Positions 1-6,230 of a stretch of 16,317 nucleotides of DNA are shown piece by piece; the first letter of the stretch is position 1; each line of letters begins with the position of its first letter. The DNA comes from Firmicutes bacterium UBA3941. Lineage in GTDB: Bacteria > Bacillota > Clostridia > Caldicoprobacterales > UBA3941. Location of the stretch: contig DGDX01000030.1 in assembly GCA_002385665.1 (NCBI GenBank), positions 2,455 to 18,771 on the forward strand, in the 5' to 3' direction. A program made the translations under genes and the position numbers. The notes under the pieces are model-generated. The model saw only the letters and a program-made list of their open reading frames with translations, was not told where the DNA came from and made no database searches.

Positions 1-458
1 CCCGCCTCTCTCAAGGGAGAGATCACTTTCAATTCGGTAAGCGCCCGCATCCCCGGTCTGTCACCGGCATCATCGCTTGCGTTACTACCATCCATGAGCA
101 AGGCGTAGCCGTCGGCTTTGGCCTCTTCAAGTATCCTGGAAAAAATCACCCTTTTACAATGATAGCACCGATCGGCGGGGTTTTCTTTTACCGCTTTGTT
201 TGAAAGTGCATCAATAGTAATTACTTTTATATCGGCACCTACCTGCTTTGCAACTTTCTTTGCATCATCCAGCTCAAATTGGGGCTGGAACTGGGATTTT
301 GCGTAGTAACCACGTATATCTACACCGCAGGTTTTGGCGGCATACAATAAATAGCTGGAATCCACTCCACCCGAAAATCCCAGAGCAGCTTTTGGAATCC
401 TTTTTAGTATATCCACAAGGGCTTTTGGTACGGCAGGAAATTCTTTTTCAAAACTCAA
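1..458 (-). CDS. larE: LarE, ATP-dependent sacrificial sulfur transferase (partial, 3' end off window)
   Basis: LarE activates and converts the carboxylates of a pyridinium dinucleotide to thiocarboxylates while building the nickel-pincer nucleotide cofactor of lactate racemase (LarA) and its relatives. The 152 complete codons visible show the PP-loop GFSGGVDSS near residues 32-40, the RCYHCK motif near residue 101, and the DGSNASDDAGDRPGMRAL block followed by SPLREA, all typical of the family. Family members are about 270 residues, so roughly the last 40% lies outside the window. The start is a TTG at 458, preceded by AAAGGAG at good spacing. The nearby ATG at 463 is in the same frame but meets a stop after two codons. 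The gene lies 253 bp after the ABC importer on the same strand, and no convincing promoter is seen between them, so read-through transcription is likely. Confidence 0.9.
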   Translation of the reverse strand, partial: MSFEKEFPAVPKALVDILKRIPKAALGFSGGVDSSYLLYAAKTCGVDIRGYYAKSQFQPQFELDDAKKVAKQVGADIKVITIDALSNKAVKENPADRCYHCKRVIFSRILEEAKADGYALLMDGSNASDDAGDRPGMRALTELKVISPLREA

Positions 459-538
459 ATCATAACACTCCTTTCAATATAACATACACATATTTACCCT
501 GTTATCTAACTAACCTCTTCTGCTAGTTCATATTCTTA

Positions 539-599
539 GGTAATGAGCTATTGTTAAGCGGATGGCCTCATTGTTACAGAGTGGTAAATAGCCATTACC
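539..599. repeat. Imperfect inverted repeat in the larE upstream region
   Basis: Arms GGTAATGAGCTATT (539-552) and AATAGCCATTACC (587-599) are complementary apart from one bulged base and enclose 34 nt. On the minus strand (the RNA of larE) the outer GGTAA can alternatively pair with a nearer TTACC inside the loop, so two folds compete. It lies between the last ATPase gene and larE. It could be a structured leader, a processing site or a small palindromic repeat element. No known riboswitch motif was recognised. Nothing else was recognised in 459-711. Confidence 0.5.
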
Positions 600-711
600 G
601 GCATATGATTGACTGGCACAACGCGTTAGCATAAATATACTGTAATAGCAACACGATAGAAAAACGGCTTAATCCTTATAAAATCATATGGCATATAACG
701 TAAATTCTATA

Positions 712-1353
712 TTATGTCATATATTTCTCCTGTTCCCGTTCAATATGGTTTATATCTCGCAGATCTACAACACGGGTACATATTCGCCCTGCAAGAGCCG
801 GATTATGAGTAACAACCACCAGGCCAATTCCCCGCCGGTCAACCTCTGAAAGCAAATAACGCCATATCTGTGCCTGGGTAATAGCATCAAGCATAGTGCT
901 TATCTCATCGGCAATCAAAAACCTGGTATCGGCGCAAAGGGCACGAGCTACACAAAATCGCTGTAACTCCCCGCCTGAAAGCTCCCGTGGATAACGGGTT
1001 AGCCATTCAGGTTCGATTCCCATAGCTGTCAGAACTTCAGGACGCAGCTGTCCAGCCTCTTCCAAAACCTTTTGCATTTTCCAACGCGGATTAACAGCAT
1101 TTTCCGGGTGCTGAGAGATAAGCTGTACCGGCAAAGCCCCTTTTGGGGCAAGGGGTTTCCCGTCCAGAAGCACCTGCCCTTTTGTAGGCTGTTCATGGCC
1201 GGCCAGAATCTTTACAAAGGTGGTTTTTCCGTAGCCACTGGGTGACACCACACCTACACGTTCCCCCTCTCTCACTGAAAAGGATACATCCTGCAAGATA
1301 AAGGGGGTCTTGGCCGTGTATCTAAAGTAGATATTATTCGCTTCAAGTTGCAT
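712..1353 (-). CDS. Nickel/peptide-type ABC importer ATPase 2 (NikE/DppF-like)
   Basis: This is the second cytoplasmic ATP-binding subunit of the importer. Visible motifs are a Walker A region SPSGYGKTT (about residues 37-45), an AVNPR block after the Q-loop, the signature LSGGELQR (about 125-132), Walker B FLIADE and the H-loop VVVTHN. The first glycine of the usual GxxGxGKS/T is serine, while the phosphate-contacting SGxGKT part is kept. At about 213 residues it is shorter than typical NikE or OppF (roughly 260-330) and lacks the C-terminal oligopeptide-type extension that its partner has. ATG at 1353 is preferred because TAAGG lies 7 nt upstream. A GTG two codons earlier (1359) is also open. 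It overlaps the end of the preceding ATPase gene by 11 bp, so translation is probably coupled. Nickel as substrate is inferred from context. Confidence 0.87.
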   Translation of the reverse strand: MQLEANNIYFRYTAKTPFILQDVSFSVREGERVGVVSPSGYGKTTFVKILAGHEQPTKGQVLLDGKPLAPKGALPVQLISQHPENAVNPRWKMQKVLEEAGQLRPEVLTAMGIEPEWLTRYPRELSGGELQRFCVARALCADTRFLIADEISTMLDAITQAQIWRYLLSEVDRRGIGLVVVTHNPALAGRICTRVVDLRDINHIEREQEKYMT

Positions 1354-2281
1354 GTACACACCTTACCTTTCCGCCCCGCAGTTTTCTCATGTGTGGGTTT
1401 CCTGCTTCGCATTCAGGAGTTTTCAATGGGCATCTCGGCGCAAAAAGGCAACCATCCGGCAGATTCCCCGCATATGGCTGGAAACCGTCTATGGGTATGA
1501 AATCATTCTGTGGAAGCGCATGCCACAAGGCTTTAGTATAAGGGTGGCGAAGTGCACCCGGCCCCTTTATAAAATCAGCTACAGGTGATTCCTCCACCGT
1601 TGTACCTGCATAGAAGACAGCGATTTTATCGGCAAACTGCAAAGCAAGATCTATATCGTGGGTAATAAGTATTATACCCTTTCCTATATCGGCAAGCTCC
1701 CTCAGGATTGACAGCGCTTCAAGCGCCTGATCCAGGTGCATGCCGGGAGTCGGCTCATCGGCAATTACCAGCTCGGCATCAGTGATTATGGCCGTTGAAA
1801 AGAGCACACGCCGCGCCATACCTCCTGAAAGCTGAAAGGGGTATAGCTTTTCTGCCTGCCTTGTCAAATTGAGTCGTTGGAAAACTTTTCTTTGCCTTCT
1901 CATACGTTCTGGGCTTTTGTCAGTCCCCCGGGCCTGTTTACCTACCTGCATCAGTGGATCTAAATAAGTTACGGACTGGGGTATAAGCGCTATTTCGCTC
2001 CCTCTAAGCTTCCTTTGATTCTGTTCATCGAGTGGCTTTCCCTTATAGAACATCCTTCCGCTAACTGTAGCATTTTGCGGCAGCAGGCCCAGCACAGCGT
2101 GGGCCAACAGGCTTTTTCCACTGCCGGAGGAACCTACAACGGCCAAAATCTCCCCGCTATTTACTGTTATCGCCAGATCTTGTATAACCTTTAAATCCCT
2201 CTGTCCAAATGCCCTGTCATACATCCTGAAAGATACCGAAAGGTTATCCACTTCAAGCAAGGGCAGGTTGCTATGGCACAT
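1343..2281 (-). CDS. Nickel/peptide-type ABC importer ATPase 1 (NikD/DppD-like)
   Basis: This cytoplasmic ATPase subunit has 312 residues, a normal length for the family. Walker A is GSSGSGKS (50-57), the Q-loop PQSVTYLDP is at 101-109, the signature LSGGMARR is at 151-158, Walker B LVIADEP at 171-177 and the switch histidine is H208. The C-terminus carries the oligopeptide/dipeptide-type domain, with NLPDGCLFAPRCP followed by cysteines near 284, 291 and 308, a region often associated with a metal or Fe-S site in this family. ATG at 2281 has GGAGGAG 6 nt upstream. The gene follows the NikC-like permease after 11 bp and runs into the next ATPase by overlap. With the two permeases and the lipoprotein it makes a complete Dpp/Opp/Nik-class importer. 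Confidence 0.9.
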   Translation of the reverse strand: MCHSNLPLLEVDNLSVSFRMYDRAFGQRDLKVIQDLAITVNSGEILAVVGSSGSGKSLLAHAVLGLLPQNATVSGRMFYKGKPLDEQNQRKLRGSEIALIPQSVTYLDPLMQVGKQARGTDKSPERMRRQRKVFQRLNLTRQAEKLYPFQLSGGMARRVLFSTAIITDAELVIADEPTPGMHLDQALEALSILRELADIGKGIILITHDIDLALQFADKIAVFYAGTTVEESPVADFIKGPGALRHPYTKALWHALPQNDFIPIDGFQPYAGNLPDGCLFAPRCPLKTPECEAGNPHMRKLRGGKVRCVHAT

Positions 2282-2292
2282 AAGATCTCCTC

Positions 2293-3153
2293 CTATTCAT
2301 GTGCACTATATGGGTCAAGGAGCATTTTCAAATTCTCGCCCAACTTATCAAATAAGATCACGATTAAGACCAGGGTGATGCCGGGAAAGAATGCCAGCCA
2401 CCACATGCCCCCGGTGAGATACTTCATGCTCTCAGCAAGTATAATCCCGATAGCGGGCTGTTCCGGTGGCAAGCCGTAACCTAAAAACGACAGGGAAGAT
2501 TCGTGTAGTATGGCATGTGGAAAGAGCAATACCAGTCCTACAACAAATTGCGGCAGGACATGGGGTAGAATATGGTGTAGCAAAATCCAACCCAAGGACT
2601 TACCCAGGCGACGGGATATTGTAATGTATTGCTGACTTCGAATTTGAAGAACCTCAGCCCGTACCAACCTGGCAAGACTGGTCCAATGGGTGACCGCTAT
2701 ACCTGTTAAGAGACCTGTAAGGCCACGTCCGCATGCAAATGAAATGAGAATGAGCAGCACAAGGTGAGGTACGCCCATCATAAGATCAATTAACCAGACT
2801 ATAACGTTGTCCACCCATCTGTTACCGATAGCAGCTGCGACTCCGATGATGGTAGCGAGGACAGCACTAACTGCCGACGCAATGGTTCCTACCATAATAG
2901 AAATGGATAAGCCTTTGACAGTCCGAAGCAACATGTTTCTACCCAGCCAGTCGGTGCCGAAGGGATATTCCCAGGAAGGCTTAAGCCCCTTGCGGGAAAA
3001 ATCTACGCTCATTGCATCATCGCCGATAAAAAAACCCGCTATAAAAACGCCTATGATAATGCCAAGTAAAATAACAGATATTATCACTGTTTTAACTCGA
3101 CGATTAAAACTAAACATTTGTCCCGAGGTTTTAATCGCCAATTGCTTGTCCAT
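2293..3153 (-). CDS. ABC importer permease 2 (NikC/DppC-like)
   Basis: This inner-membrane permease has 286 residues. The N-terminal helix (about 22-45) is followed by an extracytoplasmic stretch ending in YPFGTDWLGRNML, a hallmark of DppC/NikC proteins, and then a BPD_transp_1 domain of about five helices. The cytoplasmic coupling (EAA) loop reads VRAEVLQIRSQQYITISRRLG, then HHILPHVLP, a recognisable though somewhat divergent version of EAA-x3-G. LSFLGYGLPPEQP near the end is the usual conserved turn. ATG at 3153 follows GGAGAGGAG at 7 nt. The start overlaps the end of the preceding permease by 23 bp, as expected for partners of a heterodimeric channel. Confidence 0.9.
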   Translation of the reverse strand: MDKQLAIKTSGQMFSFNRRVKTVIISVILLGIIIGVFIAGFFIGDDAMSVDFSRKGLKPSWEYPFGTDWLGRNMLLRTVKGLSISIMVGTIASAVSAVLATIIGVAAAIGNRWVDNVIVWLIDLMMGVPHLVLLILISFACGRGLTGLLTGIAVTHWTSLARLVRAEVLQIRSQQYITISRRLGKSLGWILLHHILPHVLPQFVVGLVLLFPHAILHESSLSFLGYGLPPEQPAIGIILAESMKYLTGGMWWLAFFPGITLVLIVILFDKLGENLKMLLDPYSAHE

Positions 3154-4147
3154 GGGGTCGCTCCTCTCCTATACGTGGATCCACCACGCCATAGATGATA
3201 TTGGCAATAAAATTGCCTAAAAAAACAAAAAGAGTACTAAATAGGGTTATCCCCAATAAAAGCGGTACATCCGAGTTCAGCCCGGCGGCAGAGACTGCCG
3301 AGCCAAGTCCCGGATATGAAAATACATTTTCAGCAAGGACGCTGCCACCAAAGAGCTCTGCAAAGGAGGCAAACTGTAAGGTAATGGCAGGTAGTAATAT
3401 GTTCCTAAAGCCGTGACGCTTCATGATTGTCCAGGTATCATTGCCCCTGGCCCGAGCAAACAAGACATAATCGCTCTCCAATACATCTATCAGCTTTTGA
3501 CGGGTGTGCAAGGCTACGTTGGCAAAGGAAATAAAGCTCAGTGTAAGGGCCGGTAATACAAGATGATAAAGCCGTTGCCAGATGGACACATCAGTATCTG
3601 CAATTCCGATAGGGCTTGAAAAACCAATGGGAAACCAACCAAGCCAGACGGAAAATATCAAAAGGAACACCAGACCCAGCCAGAAGGTGGGTACAGAACA
3701 GAGCACAAGGCAGATACGCTTTATGATGCTATCCACCCATTTCCCCTGACATATTCCCATAACACAGCCAAGGACGAAGCCAATTATTCCCGATAGTATC
3801 CAGGATGTCATCATCAGAGCAAAGGTGTTAATAAATCTCTCGGAGATAATGCGGGCTACCGGTTGGCGGTAGAGTAGGGATACTCCCATATCGCCGCGCA
3901 GAATTGCTGACAACCAGTTCAGGTATCTCTCTGTAGGTGGAGCGTTCAACCCCCAATATTCCGAAATAGTCTCCCGCTGTTCCATGCTCACAGCCCCGGC
4001 CCCCATTACATATTGCTGCACCGGATCTATCGGCGAGAGGCTGACCAGTACAAATGCCACAATAGATGTAGCAAGGAGCAGGGTCATAACCCGGAAAAGG
4101 TATTTGCCAATGACTTTGCTGATATTGATTAGCCTTTTCCCCTTCAT
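3131..4147 (-). CDS. ABC importer permease 1 (NikB/DppB-like)
   Basis: This inner-membrane permease of about 338 residues has a first helix near 15-37, then the DPVQQYVMG-type extracytoplasmic segment, RGDMGVSLLYRQPV, and a BPD_transp_1 domain. The EAA loop reads SDYVLFARARGND, then KRHGFRNILLPA. The late motifs ENVFSYPGLG and YGVVDPRIG are standard for NikB/DppB. The likely start is the ATG at 4147, because it overlaps the upstream TGA as ATGA and has GGAG 6 nt before it. An ATG at 4153 and a TTG at 4159 are in frame, but the ribosome site would abut them. Tight overlap with the binding-protein gene upstream and the second permease downstream shows operon organisation. Confidence 0.9.
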   Translation of the reverse strand: MKGKRLINISKVIGKYLFRVMTLLLATSIVAFVLVSLSPIDPVQQYVMGAGAVSMEQRETISEYWGLNAPPTERYLNWLSAILRGDMGVSLLYRQPVARIISERFINTFALMMTSWILSGIIGFVLGCVMGICQGKWVDSIIKRICLVLCSVPTFWLGLVFLLIFSVWLGWFPIGFSSPIGIADTDVSIWQRLYHLVLPALTLSFISFANVALHTRQKLIDVLESDYVLFARARGNDTWTIMKRHGFRNILLPAITLQFASFAELFGGSVLAENVFSYPGLGSAVSAAGLNSDVPLLLGITLFSTLFVFLGNFIANIIYGVVDPRIGEERPHGQAIGD

Positions 4148-5757
4148 TTCCATCTCCAATCACGTAAGTTTTGTACCAGGGTCCAGCTTGCACCGTGTGC
4201 ATGAAGCTGCTGATCACCAATATCCAGGCCATCTGCAACATAATAGATATGCTGAATATTTACAAGCCACACCCAGGGACATTCTCCCCGCATGGAAGTT
4301 CCTGTTATGCCGTCCCACTGTGCAAGTTTCCAATTTTCATAAGCTTCTTCCCTTGTGGCGGCATGCAATGCAGCATCTAAGTATCCATCAACTGTGGCGT
4401 TATCAAAGCCTTCGGGGTTGTAGTAATCATCCCTCAGCTTGTTTTTTGAATGAAAGAGCAAGTAGCTGGTGTAGGGATTGGTGGAACCCCAACCCATAAG
4501 TACGGCATCGCTGAACATCCGCTTGGATATCTCATCCCAACTTAAACCCTCAACAATTATGTTGATCCCAATTTTCTTTACCTGTTCAGCCGCCGCCATG
4601 GCTATGGCCTGACGTACAGAGTCCCCACTTGGATAGATGCATTTGAATTCTGCCTTCAGGCCGTTCTTTTCGACAAAGCCGTCTCCATCAACATCCTCCC
4701 ATCCATCCTCAGCCAAAAGTTTCTTTGCTTTTTCTATATCGGTTTCAATCTTAACGTCCGGATTATTCCAGGGCATACCATCATTTTCACTATAGGCGGG
4801 AGTGGCAAAACCATTTAAAGCATCCCTGGCAATCTGCTCCCGATCGATACAATAGGCTATAGCCTTACGGATAGAAATATTACTTGTCACATCGTTGCCT
4901 GCAGGATATCCGCTTTCACTGGTTGCACCTGCCGGTATTGTCGGAAGGGTGAATCCACGATTGTCAAGAGTTGTCACCGCTTCGATACGCATACCGTCAA
5001 TATCCTGAGTAGCATGGGTTGCACTGGTAAGGGCAACATCCACCAGTCCAGCCTTGGCTGCAGCAAATGCGGCATCCTCGTCCATAAATACCAGAACAGC
5101 TTTTTTAATTGCCGGTACGTTTCCGTAATAATCCTCATTGGCTTCCAGTATTACCTGTTCCCCCTTATTCCACTGGACAAGCTTCCAAGGCCCGCTCCCG
5201 ATAGGCTCATTGGCGTAATTATCCGAATAGGCATGCTCAGGTACTATACCCGTAGTCGCAATGGTATTGATAAATGTAGAATTTGGGGCATTGAGAGTAA
5301 AGGTAACTTCATAATCACCTGTAGCTTCGCAGCTCACCATATATGTAAGGTCAAGAGAAGATTGGCTATTTTTTGCTGTGTTAAAGGTAAAAGCTATGTC
5401 TGAAGCCTTTACGGGCTCACCATCGGTATAATAGGCATCATCCCGAATAGTAAATACCCATTTAGTCCCATCTTCGCTGATGTTGTAATCGGTGGCCAGG
5501 TCATTTACTATGCGCATATCCTGAGTGTACTCCACCAAGGTACTTTGAATCAGCGGCGTGGTGCCGTGCCCCCAACCTGTAGTAGGGTCAAATCCATTTT
5601 CCGGTTCACTCTGTATAGCTATTATTACCTCATTTTTCGGGTCATTGTTATCACCAATCGAAGGATCGAATTGATTGTTTTCCATATTTCCACTACAGCC
5701 GGATAGGACCGCTATAAACAATGCTATTGTCAAGATAACTGCACTTAGTTTTTTCAT
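4144..5757 (-). CDS. Nickel/peptide-type substrate-binding lipoprotein (SBP family 5, NikA-like)
   Basis: This 537-residue extracellular binding protein captures the substrate and delivers it to the permeases. It has a lipoprotein signal: KK, a hydrophobic stretch, then LSGC with the acylated Cys at 21. The mature part has SBP_bac_5 landmarks: GFDPTTGWG (55-63), DGEPVKASDIAFTF (112-125), GSGPWKL (187-193) and RKAIAYCIDREQIA (297-310). A DVDGDGFVEKNG loop (355-366) resembles the calcium-binding loops common in this family. H503 and the pair in LHAHG (H519, H521) near the C-terminus are possible metal ligands, but peptide ligands cannot be excluded. ATG at 5757 is preceded by GGGGGAGGGG. It is the first gene of the operon behind a strong promoter and long leader. 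Nickel specificity is inferred mainly from the downstream larE. Confidence 0.86.
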   Translation of the reverse strand: MKKLSAVILTIALFIAVLSGCSGNMENNQFDPSIGDNNDPKNEVIIAIQSEPENGFDPTTGWGHGTTPLIQSTLVEYTQDMRIVNDLATDYNISEDGTKWVFTIRDDAYYTDGEPVKASDIAFTFNTAKNSQSSLDLTYMVSCEATGDYEVTFTLNAPNSTFINTIATTGIVPEHAYSDNYANEPIGSGPWKLVQWNKGEQVILEANEDYYGNVPAIKKAVLVFMDEDAAFAAAKAGLVDVALTSATHATQDIDGMRIEAVTTLDNRGFTLPTIPAGATSESGYPAGNDVTSNISIRKAIAYCIDREQIARDALNGFATPAYSENDGMPWNNPDVKIETDIEKAKKLLAEDGWEDVDGDGFVEKNGLKAEFKCIYPSGDSVRQAIAMAAAEQVKKIGINIIVEGLSWDEISKRMFSDAVLMGWGSTNPYTSYLLFHSKNKLRDDYYNPEGFDNATVDGYLDAALHAATREEAYENWKLAQWDGITGTSMRGECPWVWLVNIQHIYYVADGLDIGDQQLHAHGASWTLVQNLRDWRWK

Positions 5758-5983
5758 TATGCCCCTCCCCCATTAAGAAAACTGCAAAATCAGTAAAAAT
5801 ACTGTATAGACGCCTAAACCTATTAATAAACACAAAAAAAGAAAGCATCCCCAAATGACGAGCCTTCTGACCTACCTGAAACTTCATGTTTCTATTATAT
5901 GATCATGTTGAAATATACCTGCTATAGCAAACTATTTATATGTTAGTTCCCAGTGATACACTAATCTGCTTCATACAGATTTT
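5757..5983 (-). promoter_or_regulatory. Long structured leader of the ABC importer operon, candidate attenuator
   Basis: About 226 nt separate the predicted transcription start (near 5983) from the first ATG. In RNA sense the leader begins with hairpin AATCTG/CAGATT (5963-5981), followed by short stems AGTG-TAT-CACT and AACTA...TAGTT. A later stem AGAAGGC (5862-5868) with GCTTTCT (5840-5846) runs directly into seven U residues (5834-5840), which resembles a rho-independent terminator inside the leader. This layout fits a metal- or ligand-controlled attenuator. The conserved cores of the NiCo (czcD) riboswitch were looked for and not recognised. The fold is by eye only. Confidence 0.4.
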
Positions 5984-5989
5984 TTATTG

Positions 5990-6018
5990 ATAATACCACG
6001 ATAGTTCTTCTTTGTCAA
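5990..6018 (-). promoter_or_regulatory. Sigma-A type promoter for the ABC importer operon
   Basis: On the minus strand the -35 TTGACA (6013-6018) and -10 TATTAT (5990-5995) are separated by exactly 17 nt, close to the vegetative consensus. The start of transcription would be near 5983. It is the only strong promoter seen upstream of the importer genes. Confidence 0.8.
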
Positions 6019-6057
6019 TTTACTGAAATGACATATATGGACATACTCTTTTTAATA

Positions 6058-6084
6058 ACAAATAGGAACGTCCCCCCTTGACCC
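6058..6084. repeat. REP-like repeat fragment, AGGAACGTCCCC type
   Basis: ACAAATAGGAACGTCCCCCC followed by TTGAC matches the GTGACA...GGAACGTCCCC...TGTCAC type of short palindromic repeat often scattered in Clostridia genomes (recalled, not searched). Here one outer arm is degenerate. A related, better conserved hairpin occurs in inverted orientation at 12683-12713, on the other side of the plus-strand gene block. The rest of 5941-6230 holds the importer promoter, a weak plus-strand promoter candidate and no gene that can be supported. Confidence 0.5.
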
Positions 6085-6145
6085 ATCCTAACTTCATGTG
6101 ATTTGAAGGATTTTGCCGAATATTATCGAATATATTACTTTGAGT

Positions 6146-6174
6146 TTGATTCTATTGGATAGTGATTCCATATT
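6146..6174 (+). promoter_or_regulatory. Weak candidate promoter for the DUF3800 gene
   Basis: TTGATT (6146-6151) and CATATT (6169-6174) are 17 nt apart and would start transcription near 6181, 50 nt before the first ATG. Both boxes match the consensus only partly, so another site may be used. Confidence 0.25.
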
Positions 6175-6230
6175 TTGTGCAATAGCCATAGCAATTTCAT
6201 CCGTTGTCATAATGGCCAAAGGAGGAGCAT

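Noticed and set aside
248..526. Plus-strand 92-codon frame opposite larE.
   Set aside because: It is antisense to conserved LarE motifs and reads as composition-driven sequence. It is a shadow of larE.
5693..5887. Minus-strand 64-codon open frame across the importer leader and the start of the binding-protein gene.
   Set aside because: It overlaps the clear lipoprotein start in another frame, has low-complexity phenylalanine-rich content from a U-run, and no ribosome site.
5757..5983. NiCo (czcD) riboswitch or NikR operator upstream of the importer.
   Set aside because: The conserved junction segments of the NiCo riboswitch and a GTATGA-N16-TCATAC operator were looked for by eye and not found. 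The leader is therefore reported only as an unassigned structured region.
6094..6210. Minus-strand 38-codon frame beginning MTTDEIAMAIAQNMESLSNRIK.
   Set aside because: It looks somewhat protein-like, but the sequence before its ATG is the complement of the DUF3800 ribosome site (CTCCTCC), giving no ribosome site of its own, and it overlaps the presumed plus-strand leader. At most it is a gene relic.
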